Shown here one piece after another: positions 1 to 9,880 of a stretch of 64,000 bases of DNA. The stretch is from Buttiauxella brennerae ATCC 51605 (GTDB lineage Bacteria > Pseudomonadota > Gammaproteobacteria > Enterobacterales > Enterobacteriaceae). The translations under genes were made by a program, and so were the position numbers. Below the pieces are notes generated by a model. It had not been told where the DNA came from, searched no databases, and worked only from the letters and a program-made list of their open reading frames with translations. The DNA lies in the NCBI RefSeq assembly GCF_001654925.1, contig NZ_LXER01000011.1, positions 124,001-188,000 of the forward strand, written 5' to 3'. How positions within the stretch are numbered: position 1 is the stretch's first letter; the number at the start of each line of letters is the position of its first letter.

Positions 1-389
1 ATAATGGTGAAGTTCTGTTGTGCAAGATGGCAGACGATCGCGGTGTGTTTCCGGGGCAATGGGCGTTATCCGGCGGTGGAATGGAGCCGGGTGAACAAAT
101 GGAAGAAGCCTTGCTGCGCGAAATTGCTGAAGAGTTGGGCACTGAGCTACAGATAACCAGCGTTAAACCCTGGACCTTTGCCGACGATGTGCGGGTGAAA
201 ACCTATGCAGACGGGGCGAAAGAAGAAATCTATATGATTTACCTGATGTTTGACTGTGTCAGCGCCAACCGGCAGGTGACTTTTAATGAAGAGTTTCAGG
301 ATATTGCCTGGGTTAAACATTCTGAGCTGAACAACTACGATTTAAACGAAGCGACGAAAGTGACATTCAGTAAGAAAGGCTGGATTTGA
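1..389 (+). CDS. nudI: Nucleoside triphosphatase NudI, 5'-truncated by window edge
   Basis: The reading frame is open from base 3 and has lost its start outside the window. The visible part carries a complete Nudix box (GGGMEPGEQ... followed by REIAEELG), the Mg-binding hydrolase signature. The stretches around [20 protein letters not shown] and KEEIYMIYL closely match what is known of enteric NudI, a pyrimidine-preferring (deoxy)nucleoside triphosphate diphosphatase of about 141 residues. NudI is a cytosolic housekeeping or sanitising enzyme. The gene ends at a TGA about 35 bases before the histidine kinase and in the same direction, but the two need not form an operon. Internal ATG or TTG codons near base 18 are not the true start. 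Confidence 0.93.
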   Translation, partial: NGEVLLCKMADDRGVFPGQWALSGGGMEPGEQMEEALLREIAEELGTELQITSVKPWTFADDVRVKTYADGAKEEIYMIYLMFDCVSANRQVTFNEEFQDIAWVKHSELNNYDLNEATKVTFSKKGWI

Positions 390-423
390 TTCCCGATCAA
401 CCCTTTCCACATTAAGGAACGCG

Positions 424-1737
424 ATGCTCAAAGCGCTCATCTGGCTGATTCTCACCGCGCTGTCTGGCGGCGGCGTGGTTGTCTATGCGCTGCATCAGCA
501 GTATGAAGAACAAAGCGCGGAGTTTCGGATTCTCTATCGCGATATCACCGTTAAGCTTTCACAAAACGATGTGATTCTCGCGCTGCTTTCGAACAGCAGC
601 GACCCGAAAGTTGTGCAGCAAAAGTTCCCCTATATTCTGCGCTGGCAAACCAGTCCTCACTATCCTCCTCGCCCGGATATCAACCCGGCACGTGCAGGGA
701 CTTACTGGATAAACTCGCCGCAGGGATCTTTGCTGATTGATTTGCCAACTCTGCTGGCTGATTTCGTGCGCACGCAGAAATTTCGTCATTTCAGTTTGAG
801 CTGGCAGGGCACGCCGCTTCTGACTCAGGGGGAAGGTGGGGATAAAGACGGGTGGCGTTGGGAGAAAAGCATTGCCAGCCCGACACAGCCGTTAAATCTG
901 GCGGTGACAAATAACCCTGACTGGCGGATGTTGCCCTGGTTTTTAATCATCCTGCTGGGTGTTTTCTGGGCGGTTGCCATCTACTTTTATAATCAATATC
1001 AGGTGACCAGGCACCAGCGCAATATTGCCGACTTACGCGCTCATTTTTCAGAGCTCGCGCGGCTCAATGCAATGGGCGAAATCGCGGCGGGTATGGTGCA
1101 TGAACTGAATCAACCACTGACGGCTATTCTGAGTTATTCGCAAACCGCACAGCGTTTGATAAAACAGCAGCAGACAGATAAAGCCCTGCTACTTTTGGAT
1201 GCCTCGGTCATACAAACTAAGCGCATTAGCGCACTGTTGTTAGCATTTCGGGAAAAGCTGCACAGTGATGAACAAGCGTTGCAGCCGGTCAATTTGCGCC
1301 AGGTCTGGGAAAGGGTGGTGATGTTACTCGGCAACGAGATTGAGCGGGGTAAAATCAATGTGATTAACCAGATCCCTGAATCTTTACCAGCGCTGATGGC
1401 GTCACCATTAGGCATTGAGCAAATTCTCCATAACCTGCTCAATAACGCGATTCAGGCACAGCAGCAAACGGAAAAAGGCTGGGTTTGCGTTCATGCCAGC
1501 CAAACTGCGACCAGCATTATTTTGACGGTGAAAGATGGTGGACCAGGGCTTACGGATCAGGCTCTGGAGCAAGTGTTTATGCCATTCTTTACGACCCGAA
1601 AAGATGGGCTTGGGTTGGGTATGGCATTAACCGAAACGCTGGTTCAGCGTCTGAACGGCAGCATAGTGGCTGAAAATATTCCCCACGGCGGCGCCTGCTT
1701 CACACTGACTTTTCCGCTCGCGCAACAGGAGGCGTGA
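424..1737 (+). CDS. Membrane sensor histidine kinase
   Basis: This is a 437-residue sensor kinase. A transmembrane segment near residues 4-23 and a second at about 172-190 enclose a periplasmic domain of about 145 residues with no family I recognise. A HisKA dimerisation segment follows (LNAMGEIAAGMVHELNQP, phospho-acceptor His226), then a HATPase domain with an N box (NLLNNAIQA), a G1 box (VKDGGPGL) and a G2 box (GLGLGMAL). The H-box style resembles the DctB/FixL class. The stop codon overlaps the next gene's ATG (TGATG), so the kinase and regulator are co-translated. No PAS domain is visible, so sensing is probably by the periplasmic domain. The secreted DUF336 protein two genes downstream is a candidate partner. 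Confidence 0.88.
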   Translation: MLKALIWLILTALSGGGVVVYALHQQYEEQSAEFRILYRDITVKLSQNDVILALLSNSSDPKVVQQKFPYILRWQTSPHYPPRPDINPARAGTYWINSPQGSLLIDLPTLLADFVRTQKFRHFSLSWQGTPLLTQGEGGDKDGWRWEKSIASPTQPLNLAVTNNPDWRMLPWFLIILLGVFWAVAIYFYNQYQVTRHQRNIADLRAHFSELARLNAMGEIAAGMVHELNQPLTAILSYSQTAQRLIKQQQTDKALLLLDASVIQTKRISALLLAFREKLHSDEQALQPVNLRQVWERVVMLLGNEIERGKINVINQIPESLPALMASPLGIEQILHNLLNNAIQAQQQTEKGWVCVHASQTATSIILTVKDGGPGLTDQALEQVFMPFFTTRKDGLGLGMALTETLVQRLNGSIVAENIPHGGACFTLTFPLAQQEA

Positions 1738-2351
1738 TGGCACAACGTATCTATCTTATAGATGACGACGAAGCGATACGCTTTTCGTTAACCGCACTTC
1801 TCGAGACGATGGGGTGGGAAACCCAGTCCTATGAGAGCGTGCAGAGTTTTCAGGCCTCTCAGCCTGATCTCAGCGTTCTCAACGGCTGTTTGCTGTTGGA
1901 TATTCGCATGCCTGGAAAGTCCGGGATTACCCTACTTGAGAGCTGGGAACAAATGGGCAGCACGATGCCGGTCATTATGATGACGGGCCATGGCAGCATC
2001 GATCTTTGCCGTCGGGCATTTAAAAATGGGGCGTTTGAATTTCTGACTAAACCCATTGATGCGGATTTGCTGATTGAAACGGTGAGTGCCGCCCTCGAGC
2101 AGCAAAAACTGAGCCAGCAGCAGCGTGACAATCAGGCCGATTTGCAGGCGAAACTGGCGACACTTTCTGCCCGTGAGCAAGAAGTGATGGCGCTAATCAT
2201 GCAGGGCAAATCAAATAAAGAGATGGCTCGTTTTTTAGACCTATCGCCACGCACCGTGGAAGCCCATCGCGCGAGCTTGTTTGCGCGTCTGGAAATTAAC
2301 TCGCTGGCAAAACTGATTAAAATCTACGGTGGGTTGAAGAGCACTACGTAA
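1737..2351 (+). CDS. FixJ-type response regulator (REC + LuxR HTH)
   Basis: A 204-residue response regulator. The N-terminal receiver has the acidic pocket (IDDDEA), the phospho-acceptor Asp in LLLDIRMPGKSG (about residue 55), a conserved Thr in MMTGHG and a Lys in LTKPID. A short linker leads to a C-terminal LuxR/GerE helix-turn-helix (LSAREQEVMALIMQGKSNKEMARFLDLSPRTVEAHRASL). This architecture is that of FixJ, TtrR and similar regulators. The start is taken as the ATG that overlaps the kinase stop, with AGGAGG just upstream; a GTG one codon earlier is also possible. It is the cognate partner of the upstream kinase. The target genes are unknown, with the adjacent DUF336 gene the obvious candidate. 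Confidence 0.9.
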   Translation: MAQRIYLIDDDEAIRFSLTALLETMGWETQSYESVQSFQASQPDLSVLNGCLLLDIRMPGKSGITLLESWEQMGSTMPVIMMTGHGSIDLCRRAFKNGAFEFLTKPIDADLLIETVSAALEQQKLSQQQRDNQADLQAKLATLSAREQEVMALIMQGKSNKEMARFLDLSPRTVEAHRASLFARLEINSLAKLIKIYGGLKSTT

Positions 2352-2452
2352 AATTACCTGGTTTACCAGGTATTCGCCCGAATGGTTTCGCATCACGCGG
2401 TTGGTTACCTTAACTCCTGTAAATTAATCATACCGAGTTGAGGGAAGAAACC

Positions 2453-2953
2453 ATGAAAAAATCCATCCTGTTGGCGGCTGCTCTGTTCAGCACTGCCGCG
2501 GCAATGCCTGCATTTGCCAGCAATGTTCTGACCGAAAAAAATCTCTCCCTCGAGTTTGCGGATAAGCTCGCGCAGAGCGCCATTCAGGTCTGTAGCGCCA
2601 AAAATTACAATGTCGCGGTAACCGTTGTTGACCGTGCCGGTGTGGTGAAAATCGTTAAACGTATGGATAACGCAGGCCCGCATACCGTTGAAGCCAGCCG
2701 CATGAAAGCGTATACCGCGCTGACCACCAAAAATACGACTGGCGACGTGATGAAGAGTGCTCAGGATAACGCGGGTGCACAGAATATGCGTGATATACCT
2801 GGTTTCTTATTATTGGGCGGTGGCGTACCGGTGAAGGTCGATAACCAAACTATCGGAGCCATCGGTATTGGTGGTGCACCAGGCGGCCATTTGGATCAGC
2901 AATGCGCAGTTGATGCTCTTGAGGCAAATAAGGCCGCACTCAACGCTTCCTGA
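2453..2953 (+). CDS. Secreted DUF336 (GlcG/HbpS-like) heme-binding-type protein
   Basis: A 166-residue protein with a clear Sec signal peptide (MKKSILLAAALFSTAAAMPAFA, cleaved near residue 22). The mature part has the DUF336/GlcG/HbpS fold signatures: VAVTVVDRAGVVKIVKRMDNA, GGGVPVK and the glycine-rich IGAIGIGGAPGGH near the C terminus. In Streptomyces, HbpS of this family binds heme and feeds the SenS-SenR two-component system. The position directly after a kinase/regulator pair suggests a similar periplasmic accessory role, but that is inference. The start is the ATG after GAGGGAAGAAACC. An upstream in-frame start at 2438 would spoil the signal peptide. Confidence 0.85.
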   Translation: MKKSILLAAALFSTAAAMPAFASNVLTEKNLSLEFADKLAQSAIQVCSAKNYNVAVTVVDRAGVVKIVKRMDNAGPHTVEASRMKAYTALTTKNTTGDVMKSAQDNAGAQNMRDIPGFLLLGGGVPVKVDNQTIGAIGIGGAPGGHLDQQCAVDALEANKAALNAS

Positions 2954-3135
2954 TGAGCGTCTTCACGGCGTTGCAGGCGCATTTCAACCTGCAACGCTGC
3001 GGGTAAAACAGTTGTGCAGTATATTCCCCTTTGCCCATGTTCAAATTTTTTGTCAAAATAATGTCTTTAGCGTCATACGCTTTGCGTATTACACGGACGT
3101 TTTTTTGCCCGTATATGGGAAATAAGGGAGTTGAA

Positions 3136-3297
3136 ATGAAGTATATGTTCGCGCTGATGTTGAGTCTGACATTATCCGGTTGCACTGCGAGTGATTGGAT
3201 AGACGCTGCGGGTGGAATTATGCAGGCGACTGATCAAAACGAAAAAGACGCAAGAAATAAGCGCATAAAAGCGGCTAACAAAGCAGCAGGCTATTAA
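3136..3297 (+). CDS. Small lipoprotein of unknown function
   Basis: A 53-residue product with a type II signal peptide (MKYMFALMLSLTLSGC). The lipobox LSGC gives an acylated mature protein of about 38 residues rich in Asp, Lys and Ala (TASDWIDAAGGIMQATDQNEKDARNKR). The start is set by the Shine-Dalgarno AAGGGAG five bases upstream of the ATG. A longer frame upstream lacks a lipobox in the right place. I do not recognise a named family. It is probably monocistronic, since the flanking genes are a secreted DUF336 protein on the same strand and a convergent acetyltransferase. Confidence 0.7.
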   Translation: MKYMFALMLSLTLSGCTASDWIDAAGGIMQATDQNEKDARNKRIKAANKAAGY

Positions 3298-3322
3298 GAT
3301 TTAAGCAAACTGCAATAGCGAG

Positions 3323-3847
3323 TTACTTTTCCCATAAACATTCGAGTTTGAAGCACTCCGCGCCTTTATATAAGTACTCATCATAAATCCGGTAACCCAG
3401 ATATTCAGCAACATGAATTGAGGCCGGGTGGTGCTTCACAATGAGACACACTGTTCTGGATGGAGCAAACGAATCAACATACCACTGGTGTGCGGCCTCA
3501 GCAGCTTCCTTTGCAATCCCCCGGCTCTGGGCCGCGCGTGAAATCACCCATGAAGCCTCTGCGCAGTTATCAAAGCCCGCATCAATACCACGATGGAAAT
3601 TAGCCAACCCCGTTTCGCCTAAAAAAATACCGTCAGTTTTTTGGAAGATGGAAAATATACCGAATCCAAAAGTGGACCAATGCCCGATATTTCTCAGAAT
3701 ACGATTCCATCCTTCTTCTGGGGTAAATCCTGGCGAATTTGTTACATGGAAAATTTGAGGATCAGCATACATCGGGTACCACACATCAAAATCCGTGATG
3801 GTCTGCGGGCGCAAAATGAGTCTTTCGGTTTCAATGGTTATCATCAT
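3323..3847 (-). CDS. GNAT family N-acetyltransferase (RimJ/RimL-like)
   Basis: A 174-residue GNAT protein that starts TIETERLILRPQTITDFD, the usual beginning of RimJ/RimL-type acetyltransferases (Acetyltransf_3). The acetyl-CoA binding region is around EASWVISRAAQSRGIAKEAAEAAHQW, corresponding to motif A (R/Q-x-x-G-x-A). The C-terminal strand contains HPASIHVAEYLGYRIYDE, equivalent to the N-S-V-A-E-x-L-G motif. The substrate cannot be inferred: members acetylate ribosomal proteins, antibiotics or small amines. It stands alone, transcribed away from the suf promoter region. Confidence 0.85.
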   Translation of the reverse strand: MMITIETERLILRPQTITDFDVWYPMYADPQIFHVTNSPGFTPEEGWNRILRNIGHWSTFGFGIFSIFQKTDGIFLGETGLANFHRGIDAGFDNCAEASWVISRAAQSRGIAKEAAEAAHQWYVDSFAPSRTVCLIVKHHPASIHVAEYLGYRIYDEYLYKGAECFKLECLWEK

Positions 3848-4253
3848 TTTATCTTTGGGGTGTTTTACCGATTATAACTTTATCCAAAACAATAGAACAT
3901 TCCTGGCCTTGACGAGCATCCACCCTAAACCACAAATGGTTAACCTGTTGATGTGCCTCTAAATCGTTGTTTTCAGGATTTTTACAGTACCAATTGCATA
4001 AATCGGTATTCTCTATACATCTTTTACTTTCTATCGCCTAAACTTTCTTATCTCAGCTTAATCCTCTTAGTTTCAGTGGCTTAAATAGCTCTTTTCACCA
4101 CCTGCAAGAGTTTCAGTAGGGTCTATCCTTAGTTAATGCGCCTAAAAATTCAGCATTTCGTGAATACCCTTGTTACCAGGATGTTGTATTGATAATAGTT
4201 ATCATTAACATAGGGTATTGGCCTTTGGGCAGCAAAACATAAAGAGGTGAACT
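3848..4253. other. Intergenic region upstream of suf
   Basis: About 400 AT-rich bases between the divergent acetyltransferase gene and sufA. The right end contains the Fur box listed separately and the sufA ribosome-binding site (AAAGAGGTGAAC). In E. coli this region also carries OxyR, IHF and IscR sites. I cannot place those confidently here. No ORF is convincing. Confidence 0.5.
4191..4209 (+). promoter_or_regulatory. Fur box in the sufA promoter
   Basis: The sequence gataatagttatcattaac is a near-palindrome matching the Fur consensus GATAATGATAATCATTATC at most positions. It lies about 45 bases before the sufA start. Iron-bound Fur represses sufA in E. coli, so iron-starvation induction is expected here too. 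Confidence 0.8.
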
Positions 4254-4622
4254 ATGGATATGCAAACCGGTAGCTTCGATCCCAGTGAGTTTGCCTGGAA
4301 GGGACTGACGTTAACCCCTGATGCTGTGGCTCATATTCGCAAACTGGCCAGCCAGCAGCCGGATTTCCTCGGTGTGCGTTTGGGCATTAAACAGACAGGG
4401 TGTGCGGGTTTCGGCTATGTGCTGGATACCGTCAAAGAGCCTAAACCTGACGACCTCCTATTTGAAACGGACGGTGCAAAGCTGTGGGTGCCACTTTCAG
4501 CGATGCCGTTCATCGACGGAACGGAAGTCGATTATGTGCGCGAAGGATTAAACGAAATATTCAAATTCAACAACCCGAAAGCACAGCACGAATGCGGCTG
4601 TGGTGAAAGCTTTGGGGTGTAG
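4254..4622 (+). CDS. sufA: Fe-S cluster scaffold/carrier SufA
   Basis: A 122-residue A-type carrier with the three conserved cysteines of the family: one in QTGCAGFGY and two in the C-terminal HECGCGESF. The length matches E. coli SufA. It accepts Fe-S clusters from SufBCD and passes them to apo-proteins under iron or oxidative stress. It is the first gene of sufABCDSE, preceded by a Fur box and a good ribosome-binding site, with SufB starting 8 bases after its stop. Confidence 0.96.
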   Translation: MDMQTGSFDPSEFAWKGLTLTPDAVAHIRKLASQQPDFLGVRLGIKQTGCAGFGYVLDTVKEPKPDDLLFETDGAKLWVPLSAMPFIDGTEVDYVREGLNEIFKFNNPKAQHECGCGESFGV

Positions 4623-4630
4623 GCGGGATT

Positions 4631-6115
4631 ATGTCACGTAACACTGAAACGTCTGAAGAAGTGCAAACCTGGGCGGGTGGCCACTCTTATAAAGAAGGCT
4701 TTTTCACCCAGTTGAAAACCGACGAAATGGCTCACGGCATCAATGAGGATGTGGTGCGGGCAATCTCTGCGCGGCGTAATGAGCCTGAGTGGATGCTTGA
4801 GTTTCGTCTGAGTGCCTATCGCGCCTGGGTTGAGATGGAAGAGCCACACTGGTTGAAGGCCCATTACGATAAGCTGAACTATCAGGATTACAGCTACTAC
4901 TCGGCGCCGTCGTGCGGCAGTTGCGATGATAACTGTGAATCACAACCCGGCGCAGTCCAGAAGCCTGGTAGCAATGCTTATCTGACCGGTGAAGTGGAAG
5001 AGGCATTTAAACAGCTCGGTGTTCCGGTGCGCGAAGGCTCGAATATCGCCATGGATGCGATTTTTGACTCCGTTTCTGTGGCGACCACGTACCGTGAAAA
5101 ACTCTCTGAACAGGGCATTATTTTCTGCTCTTTTGGCGAGGCCATTCATGAATTCCCGGAGCTGGTGCAGAAATATCTTGGCACCGTCGTGCCGAGTAAC
5201 GATAACTTTTTTGCGGCCCTCAACGCCGCAGTGGCATCCGACGGGACGTTTATTTATGTTCCGAAAGGTGTGCGTTGCCCGATGGAACTGTCGACCTATT
5301 TCCGCATCAACGCTGAGAAAACAGGCCAGTTCGAACGCACCATTTTAGTGGCCGACGAAGGCAGTTACGTCAGCTATATCGAAGGGTGCTCGGCACCGGT
5401 GCGCGATAGCTACCAGCTGCACGCCGCAGTGGTGGAAGTCATCATCCATAAAGATGCCGAAGTGAAATATTCCACGGTGCAAAACTGGTTCCCGGGTGAC
5501 GGCAACACTGGCGGCATTCTGAACTTCGTGACCAAACGCGCCTTGTGCGAAGGGGCTAACAGCAAAATGTCCTGGACGCAGTCTGAAACCGGCTCGGCGA
5601 TCACCTGGAAATACCCAAGTGTGATTCTGCGCGGCGATAACTCGATTGGTGAGTTCTTCTCGGTGGCGCTGACGGCAGGGAATCAGCAGGCCGATACCGG
5701 CACCAAGATGATTCATATTGGTAAAAACACCCGCTCGACCATTATTTCGAAAGGGATCTCCGCCGGGCACAGCCAGAACAGCTATCGCGGCCTGGTGAAA
5801 ATCATGCCAACGGCGACTAATGCCCGTAACTTCACACAGTGCGACTCAATGCTTATCGGCCCGGACAGTGGCGCGCATACCTTCCCGTATGTGGAATGCC
5901 GCAACAACACCGCCCAGCTTGAGCACGAAGCAACGACATCGCGCATTGGTGAAGACCAGCTGTTCTATTGCCTGCAACGTGGGATAGCCCAGGACGATGC
6001 GATTTCAATGATCGTCAACGGGTTCTGTAAAGACGTGTTCTCAGAATTGCCGCTCGAATTCGCGGTGGAAGCACAAAAATTATTAGCGATCAGTCTGGAA
6101 CATAGCGTCGGTTAA
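4631..6115 (+). CDS. sufB: Fe-S cluster assembly protein SufB
   Basis: A 494-residue SufB, the scaffold subunit of the SufBC2D complex on which Fe-S clusters are built from SufS/SufE sulfur. The typical motifs are present: [20 protein letters not shown] near the N terminus, [30 protein letters not shown], and the C-terminal region [20 protein letters not shown] with its functional Cys and Glu residues. Length and order match E. coli. It is co-transcribed with sufA and followed 16 bases later by sufC. Confidence 0.97.
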   Translation: MSRNTETSEEVQTWAGGHSYKEGFFTQLKTDEMAHGINEDVVRAISARRNEPEWMLEFRLSAYRAWVEMEEPHWLKAHYDKLNYQDYSYYSAPSCGSCDDNCESQPGAVQKPGSNAYLTGEVEEAFKQLGVPVREGSNIAMDAIFDSVSVATTYREKLSEQGIIFCSFGEAIHEFPELVQKYLGTVVPSNDNFFAALNAAVASDGTFIYVPKGVRCPMELSTYFRINAEKTGQFERTILVADEGSYVSYIEGCSAPVRDSYQLHAAVVEVIIHKDAEVKYSTVQNWFPGDGNTGGILNFVTKRALCEGANSKMSWTQSETGSAITWKYPSVILRGDNSIGEFFSVALTAGNQQADTGTKMIHIGKNTRSTIISKGISAGHSQNSYRGLVKIMPTATNARNFTQCDSMLIGPDSGAHTFPYVECRNNTAQLEHEATTSRIGEDQLFYCLQRGIAQDDAISMIVNGFCKDVFSELPLEFAVEAQKLLAISLEHSVG

Positions 6116-6131
6116 GGATTAAGGGAAAATT

Positions 6132-6878
6132 ATGCTGAGCATTAAAGATTTACAGGTAAGCGTTGAGGACAAAGAGATCCTGCGCGGTTTGAGCCTTGAA
6201 GTGAAACCCGGCGAAGTGCACGCCATTATGGGGCCGAATGGCTCAGGGAAAAGTACGCTTTCCGCAACGCTTGCCGGGCGTGATGACTATGAAGTCACCG
6301 GGGGCGAGGTCCATTTTAAAGGCAAAGACCTGCTGGAGTTATCACCCGAAGATCGCGCGGGCGAAGGCATCTTTATGGCGTTTCAGTACCCGGTGGAAAT
6401 TCCCGGCGTTAGCAACCAGTTCTTCCTGCAAACCGCGCTCAATGCGGTGCGCGAATATCGCGGTCTCGAAGAACTCGACCGTTTTGATTTTCAGGATTTG
6501 ATGGAAGAGAAAATCAAATTGCTGAAGATGCCAGAAGATTTGCTGACTCGTTCGGTGAATGTGGGTTTCTCCGGTGGTGAGAAAAAACGCAACGACATTT
6601 TGCAGATGGCGGTTCTTGAACCTGAACTTTGCATTCTTGACGAGACCGATTCTGGACTAGACATCGATGCCTTAAAAATCGTGGCGGAAGGGGTTAATTC
6701 CCTGCGTGATGGCAACCGTTCGTTCATTATCGTCACACACTACCAGCGCATTCTTGACTACATCAAACCTGATTTTGTTCATGTGTTGTATCAGGGGAAA
6801 ATTGTGAAATCGGGTGATTTCAGTCTGGTGAAACAACTGGAGGAGCAGGGTTATGGCTGGCTTACCGAACAGCAGTAA
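6132..6878 (+). CDS. sufC: Fe-S assembly ATPase SufC
   Basis: A 248-residue ABC-type ATPase without membrane partners. The Walker A motif is GPNGSGKST (about residues 36-44), the signature is FSGGEKKRN, Walker B is LCILDETDSGLD, and the switch His is in IVTHYQR. SufC binds SufB and SufD, and ATP hydrolysis drives the conformational change of the scaffold. Its 3' end overlaps sufD by 26 bases in another frame, so the stoichiometry is probably set by translational coupling. Confidence 0.97.
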   Translation: MLSIKDLQVSVEDKEILRGLSLEVKPGEVHAIMGPNGSGKSTLSATLAGRDDYEVTGGEVHFKGKDLLELSPEDRAGEGIFMAFQYPVEIPGVSNQFFLQTALNAVREYRGLEELDRFDFQDLMEEKIKLLKMPEDLLTRSVNVGFSGGEKKRNDILQMAVLEPELCILDETDSGLDIDALKIVAEGVNSLRDGNRSFIIVTHYQRILDYIKPDFVHVLYQGKIVKSGDFSLVKQLEEQGYGWLTEQQ

Positions 6879-8133
6879 CGGCAACGCCCTGCAACAGTGG
6901 CACCACCTGTTTGAAACGCAGGGCGACAAACGCAGCAAAGAAGCTCAGGAACATATGCAGCAAATGCTGCGCCTGGGTCTGCCGACTCGTAAACACGAGA
7001 ACTGGAAATACACCCCGCTTGAAGGGCTGCTCAATAACCAGTTTGTCTTGCCTGCACCTGAGGCATTAACTGAGACTCAACGCGATGCGCTGGCGTTGTC
7101 AGTGGATGCGTGGCGGCTGGTGTTTGTCGACGGGCGCTTCAGTGCACAATTGAGTGACGATTTAACCCACAGTGGTTTTGAGGTGACGGTTGACGAAGCG
7201 CGCGACTCGCTACCGGCGGCAGTGCAGGGCGAAGTGTTTTTGCATCTGACTGAAAGTCTGGCTGAAACGGTGACCCACATGCGCGTGGCGCGTAATCACA
7301 GCCCGGCGAAACCACTGTTGCTGATGCACATTAGCCGGGGCAGTGAGCTGGGCGAGATGAATACCGCGCATTATCGCCACCACTTGTCGCTTGGCGAAGG
7401 TGCTAAGGCAACGGTGATTGAGCATTACGTCAGCCTTGATGAGCACGCCCATTTTACCGGGGCGCGTTTTACAGCTGAAGTTGGCGCAAACAGCCAGTTG
7501 CATCACGACAAAATGGCTTTTGAAAACGCTCAAAGCTATCACTTTGCCCATAATGATTTAATCGTTGGTCAGGATGCGACAGTTGAAAGCAACAGCTTCT
7601 TGCTGGGGGCTGCGGTATTACGCCACAACACCAGTGCGCAATTAAACGGCGAGAACACGCAACTGCATATGAACAGCCTGGCGTTGCCAATCAACAACGA
7701 AGTGTGCGACACCCGTACCTGGCTTGAACATAACAAGGGCTACTGTAATAGCCGCCAGTTACATAAAACTATCGTGCGTGACAAAGGTCGTGCGGTATTT
7801 AACGGCATGATCAAAGTGGCGCAGCACGCGATTAAAACCGACGGGCAGATGACCAACAATAACCTGTTGCTCGGGCGTCTTGCGGAAGTGGACACTAAGC
7901 CGCAACTGGAAATCTACGCCGATGATGTGAAATGCAGCCACGGTGCCACGATTGGCCGTATTGACGACGAACAGATGTTCTATCTGCGCTCACGCGGGAT
8001 CAAAGAACAAGCCGCACTTCAGATGATTATTTTTGCCTTTGCTGCGCAGCTTACGGAAAGTATCAGTGACGGGGCATTAAAACAGCAGGTGCTGGCGCGT
8101 ATCGGCCAGCGCTTTGCAGGAGGCGTTGCATGA
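6853..8133 (+). CDS. sufD: Fe-S assembly protein SufD
   Basis: A 426-residue SufD, paralogue and partner of SufB in the SufBC2D complex. It has the usual N-terminal helical region ([21 protein letters not shown]) and the beta-helix core. The conserved C-terminal part, [27 protein letters not shown], includes the His needed for cluster assembly. The start ATGGCTGGC lies inside the end of sufC, preceded by GGAGCAGGG. It overlaps sufS by 4 bases (ATGA). Confidence 0.97.
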   Translation: MAGLPNSSNGNALQQWHHLFETQGDKRSKEAQEHMQQMLRLGLPTRKHENWKYTPLEGLLNNQFVLPAPEALTETQRDALALSVDAWRLVFVDGRFSAQLSDDLTHSGFEVTVDEARDSLPAAVQGEVFLHLTESLAETVTHMRVARNHSPAKPLLLMHISRGSELGEMNTAHYRHHLSLGEGAKATVIEHYVSLDEHAHFTGARFTAEVGANSQLHHDKMAFENAQSYHFAHNDLIVGQDATVESNSFLLGAAVLRHNTSAQLNGENTQLHMNSLALPINNEVCDTRTWLEHNKGYCNSRQLHKTIVRDKGRAVFNGMIKVAQHAIKTDGQMTNNNLLLGRLAEVDTKPQLEIYADDVKCSHGATIGRIDDEQMFYLRSRGIKEQAALQMIIFAFAAQLTESISDGALKQQVLARIGQRFAGGVA

Positions 8134-9350
8134 GTTTTTCCATAGAACGGGTGCGTGCTGATTTCCCGATTCTGAGCCGGGAAGTGAATGGGCAGCCGCT
8201 GGTCTATTTAGACAGCGCTGCCAGTGCGCAAAAACCACAGGCGGTGATTAATGCCGAACTGGATTTTTACAGCCATGGTTATGCGGCGGTGCATCGCGGT
8301 ATCCACACGCTGAGTGCAGAAGCCACCCAGTTGATGGAGAACGTGCGTAATCAGGTTGCGGGCTTTATTAATGCACGAACTCCGGAAGAAATTGTCTTTG
8401 TTCGCGGGACAACCGAAGGGATTAATCTGGTTGCTAATAGCTGGGGGCGCGCCAATATCAAGTCCGGGGATAACATCATTATTTCCGCGATGGAGCACCA
8501 CGCCAATATCGTGCCATGGCAAATGCTCTGCGAGCAGACGGGCGCTACGCTGCGCGTTATTCCGCTCAATCAAGACGGCACTTTGCAGCTTGATGTGTTC
8601 CCGACGTTGATTGATGAGCGCACAAAACTGTTAGCAATTACCCAGGTTTCTAATGTGCTCGGCACAGAAAACCCGGTACGTGAAATGATTGCCACCGCGC
8701 ATCAGGCAGGCGTGAAAGTGCTGGTGGATGGCGCGCAGGCGATTATGCACCACGCCATTGACGTGCAGGCGATGGATTGCGATTTCTATCTTTTCTCCGG
8801 CCACAAAATTTATGGGCCGACCGGGATTGGCGTGCTGTATGCGCGCGAGGAGATCCTGCAAAACATGCCACCGTGGGAAGGGGGCGGGTCGATGATCGCA
8901 AGTGTCAGTCTGACAGAAGGCACCACGTATGCCGCAGCGCCGTGGCGTTTCGAGGCGGGCACACCTAATACTGCCGGGATTATCGGGCTGGGAGCGGCTC
9001 TACGCTACGTGGAGAGCCTGAATCTTGCCGAGGTCAGTGAGTATGAGCACTCCCTCATGCGTTACGCGCAGCAGGCGTTAAAGGCGGTTCCTGATTTGAC
9101 CCTCTACGGCCCTGAACATCGTCTTGGGGTTATCGCCTTTAATCTTGGTAAGCATCACGCTTATGACGTGGGCAGCTTCCTTGATAACTACGGTATTGCG
9201 GTGCGCACCGGCCACCATTGCGCGATGCCGCTGATGGCATTTTATAATGTTCCGGCAATGTGCCGCGCTTCATTTGCTATGTACAACACCGAAGAAGAAG
9301 TCGACCGCCTGGTGGCAGGTTTACAGCGCATTCATCGCCTTCTGGGCTAA
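8130..9350 (+). CDS. sufS: Cysteine desulfurase SufS
   Basis: A 406-residue PLP-dependent class V aminotransferase-fold enzyme that takes sulfur from L-cysteine for the Suf pathway. The PLP lysine is in [14 protein letters not shown] and the persulfide-forming Cys364 is in [10 protein letters not shown], at the same number as in E. coli. [14 protein letters not shown] and [10 protein letters not shown] contribute to the cofactor pocket. It also has selenocysteine lyase activity in E. coli. sufE follows after 13 bases. Confidence 0.97.
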   Translation: MSFSIERVRADFPILSREVNGQPLVYLDSAASAQKPQAVINAELDFYSHGYAAVHRGIHTLSAEATQLMENVRNQVAGFINARTPEEIVFVRGTTEGINLVANSWGRANIKSGDNIIISAMEHHANIVPWQMLCEQTGATLRVIPLNQDGTLQLDVFPTLIDERTKLLAITQVSNVLGTENPVREMIATAHQAGVKVLVDGAQAIMHHAIDVQAMDCDFYLFSGHKIYGPTGIGVLYAREEILQNMPPWEGGGSMIASVSLTEGTTYAAAPWRFEAGTPNTAGIIGLGAALRYVESLNLAEVSEYEHSLMRYAQQALKAVPDLTLYGPEHRLGVIAFNLGKHHAYDVGSFLDNYGIAVRTGHHCAMPLMAFYNVPAMCRASFAMYNTEEEVDRLVAGLQRIHRLLG

Positions 9351-9363
9351 CAGGGAGAAAGCC

Positions 9364-9780
9364 ATGGCTACGTTGCCAGATAAAGATAAATTGCTGAAAA
9401 ACTTCAGCCGCTGTAGCAACTGGGAAGAGAAATATCTCTATATTATTGAGCTGGGCGCGCGCCTGCCTGAATTAGCGCAAGCTGATCACAAGCCAGAAAA
9501 TATCATTCAGGGCTGCCAGAGCCAGGTGTGGATTGTGATGCACCAGCAACCTGATGGCGTGATTACCCTTGAGGGTGACAGCGACGCTGCTATCGTCAAA
9601 GGCCTGATTGCTATCGTGTTTATTCTCTACCAACAGATGACTTCGCAGGATATTGTCGCGTTTGATGTTCGCCCGTGGTTCGAGAAACTTGAACTGGCTC
9701 AACATCTTACACCGTCTCGTTCTCAAGGGCTTGAAGCAATGATCCGTGCTATTCGCACCAAATCCGCCAATCTTAGCTAA
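9364..9780 (+). CDS. sufE: Sulfur acceptor SufE
   Basis: A 138-residue SufE that takes persulfide sulfur from SufS and hands it to SufB. The acceptor Cys51 lies in [11 protein letters not shown], as in E. coli, and the length is identical to the E. coli protein. The start is the ATG after CAGGGAGAAAGCC. A longer open frame running back into sufS is not coding. It is the last gene of the operon and is followed by a strong hairpin. Confidence 0.97.
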   Translation: MATLPDKDKLLKNFSRCSNWEEKYLYIIELGARLPELAQADHKPENIIQGCQSQVWIVMHQQPDGVITLEGDSDAAIVKGLIAIVFILYQQMTSQDIVAFDVRPWFEKLELAQHLTPSRSQGLEAMIRAIRTKSANLS

Positions 9781-9809
9781 ACTCAAAGAACAGCTTTCAT
9801 CCTGTTAAC

Positions 9810-9832
9810 GCGAGGTAATTCTATTACCTCGC
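9810..9832 (+). terminator. Hairpin after sufE
   Basis: A perfect inverted repeat with 10-bp arms (GCGAGGTAAT / ATTACCTCGC) and a 3-base loop, 29 bases after the sufE stop. There is no long T-run, so it may stabilise the 3' end or attenuate readthrough into ldtE rather than act as a classic terminator. Confidence 0.6.
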
Positions 9833-9880
9833 ATGGCTTTCAGCATTCCGGCATTCAGCCGGTGAATACAGGAATTCAGT

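Noticed and set aside
9247..9363. N-terminal extension of SufE
   Set aside because: The open frame upstream of the sufE ATG lies inside sufS in another frame; the real start has a ribosome-binding site and gives the canonical 138 residues.
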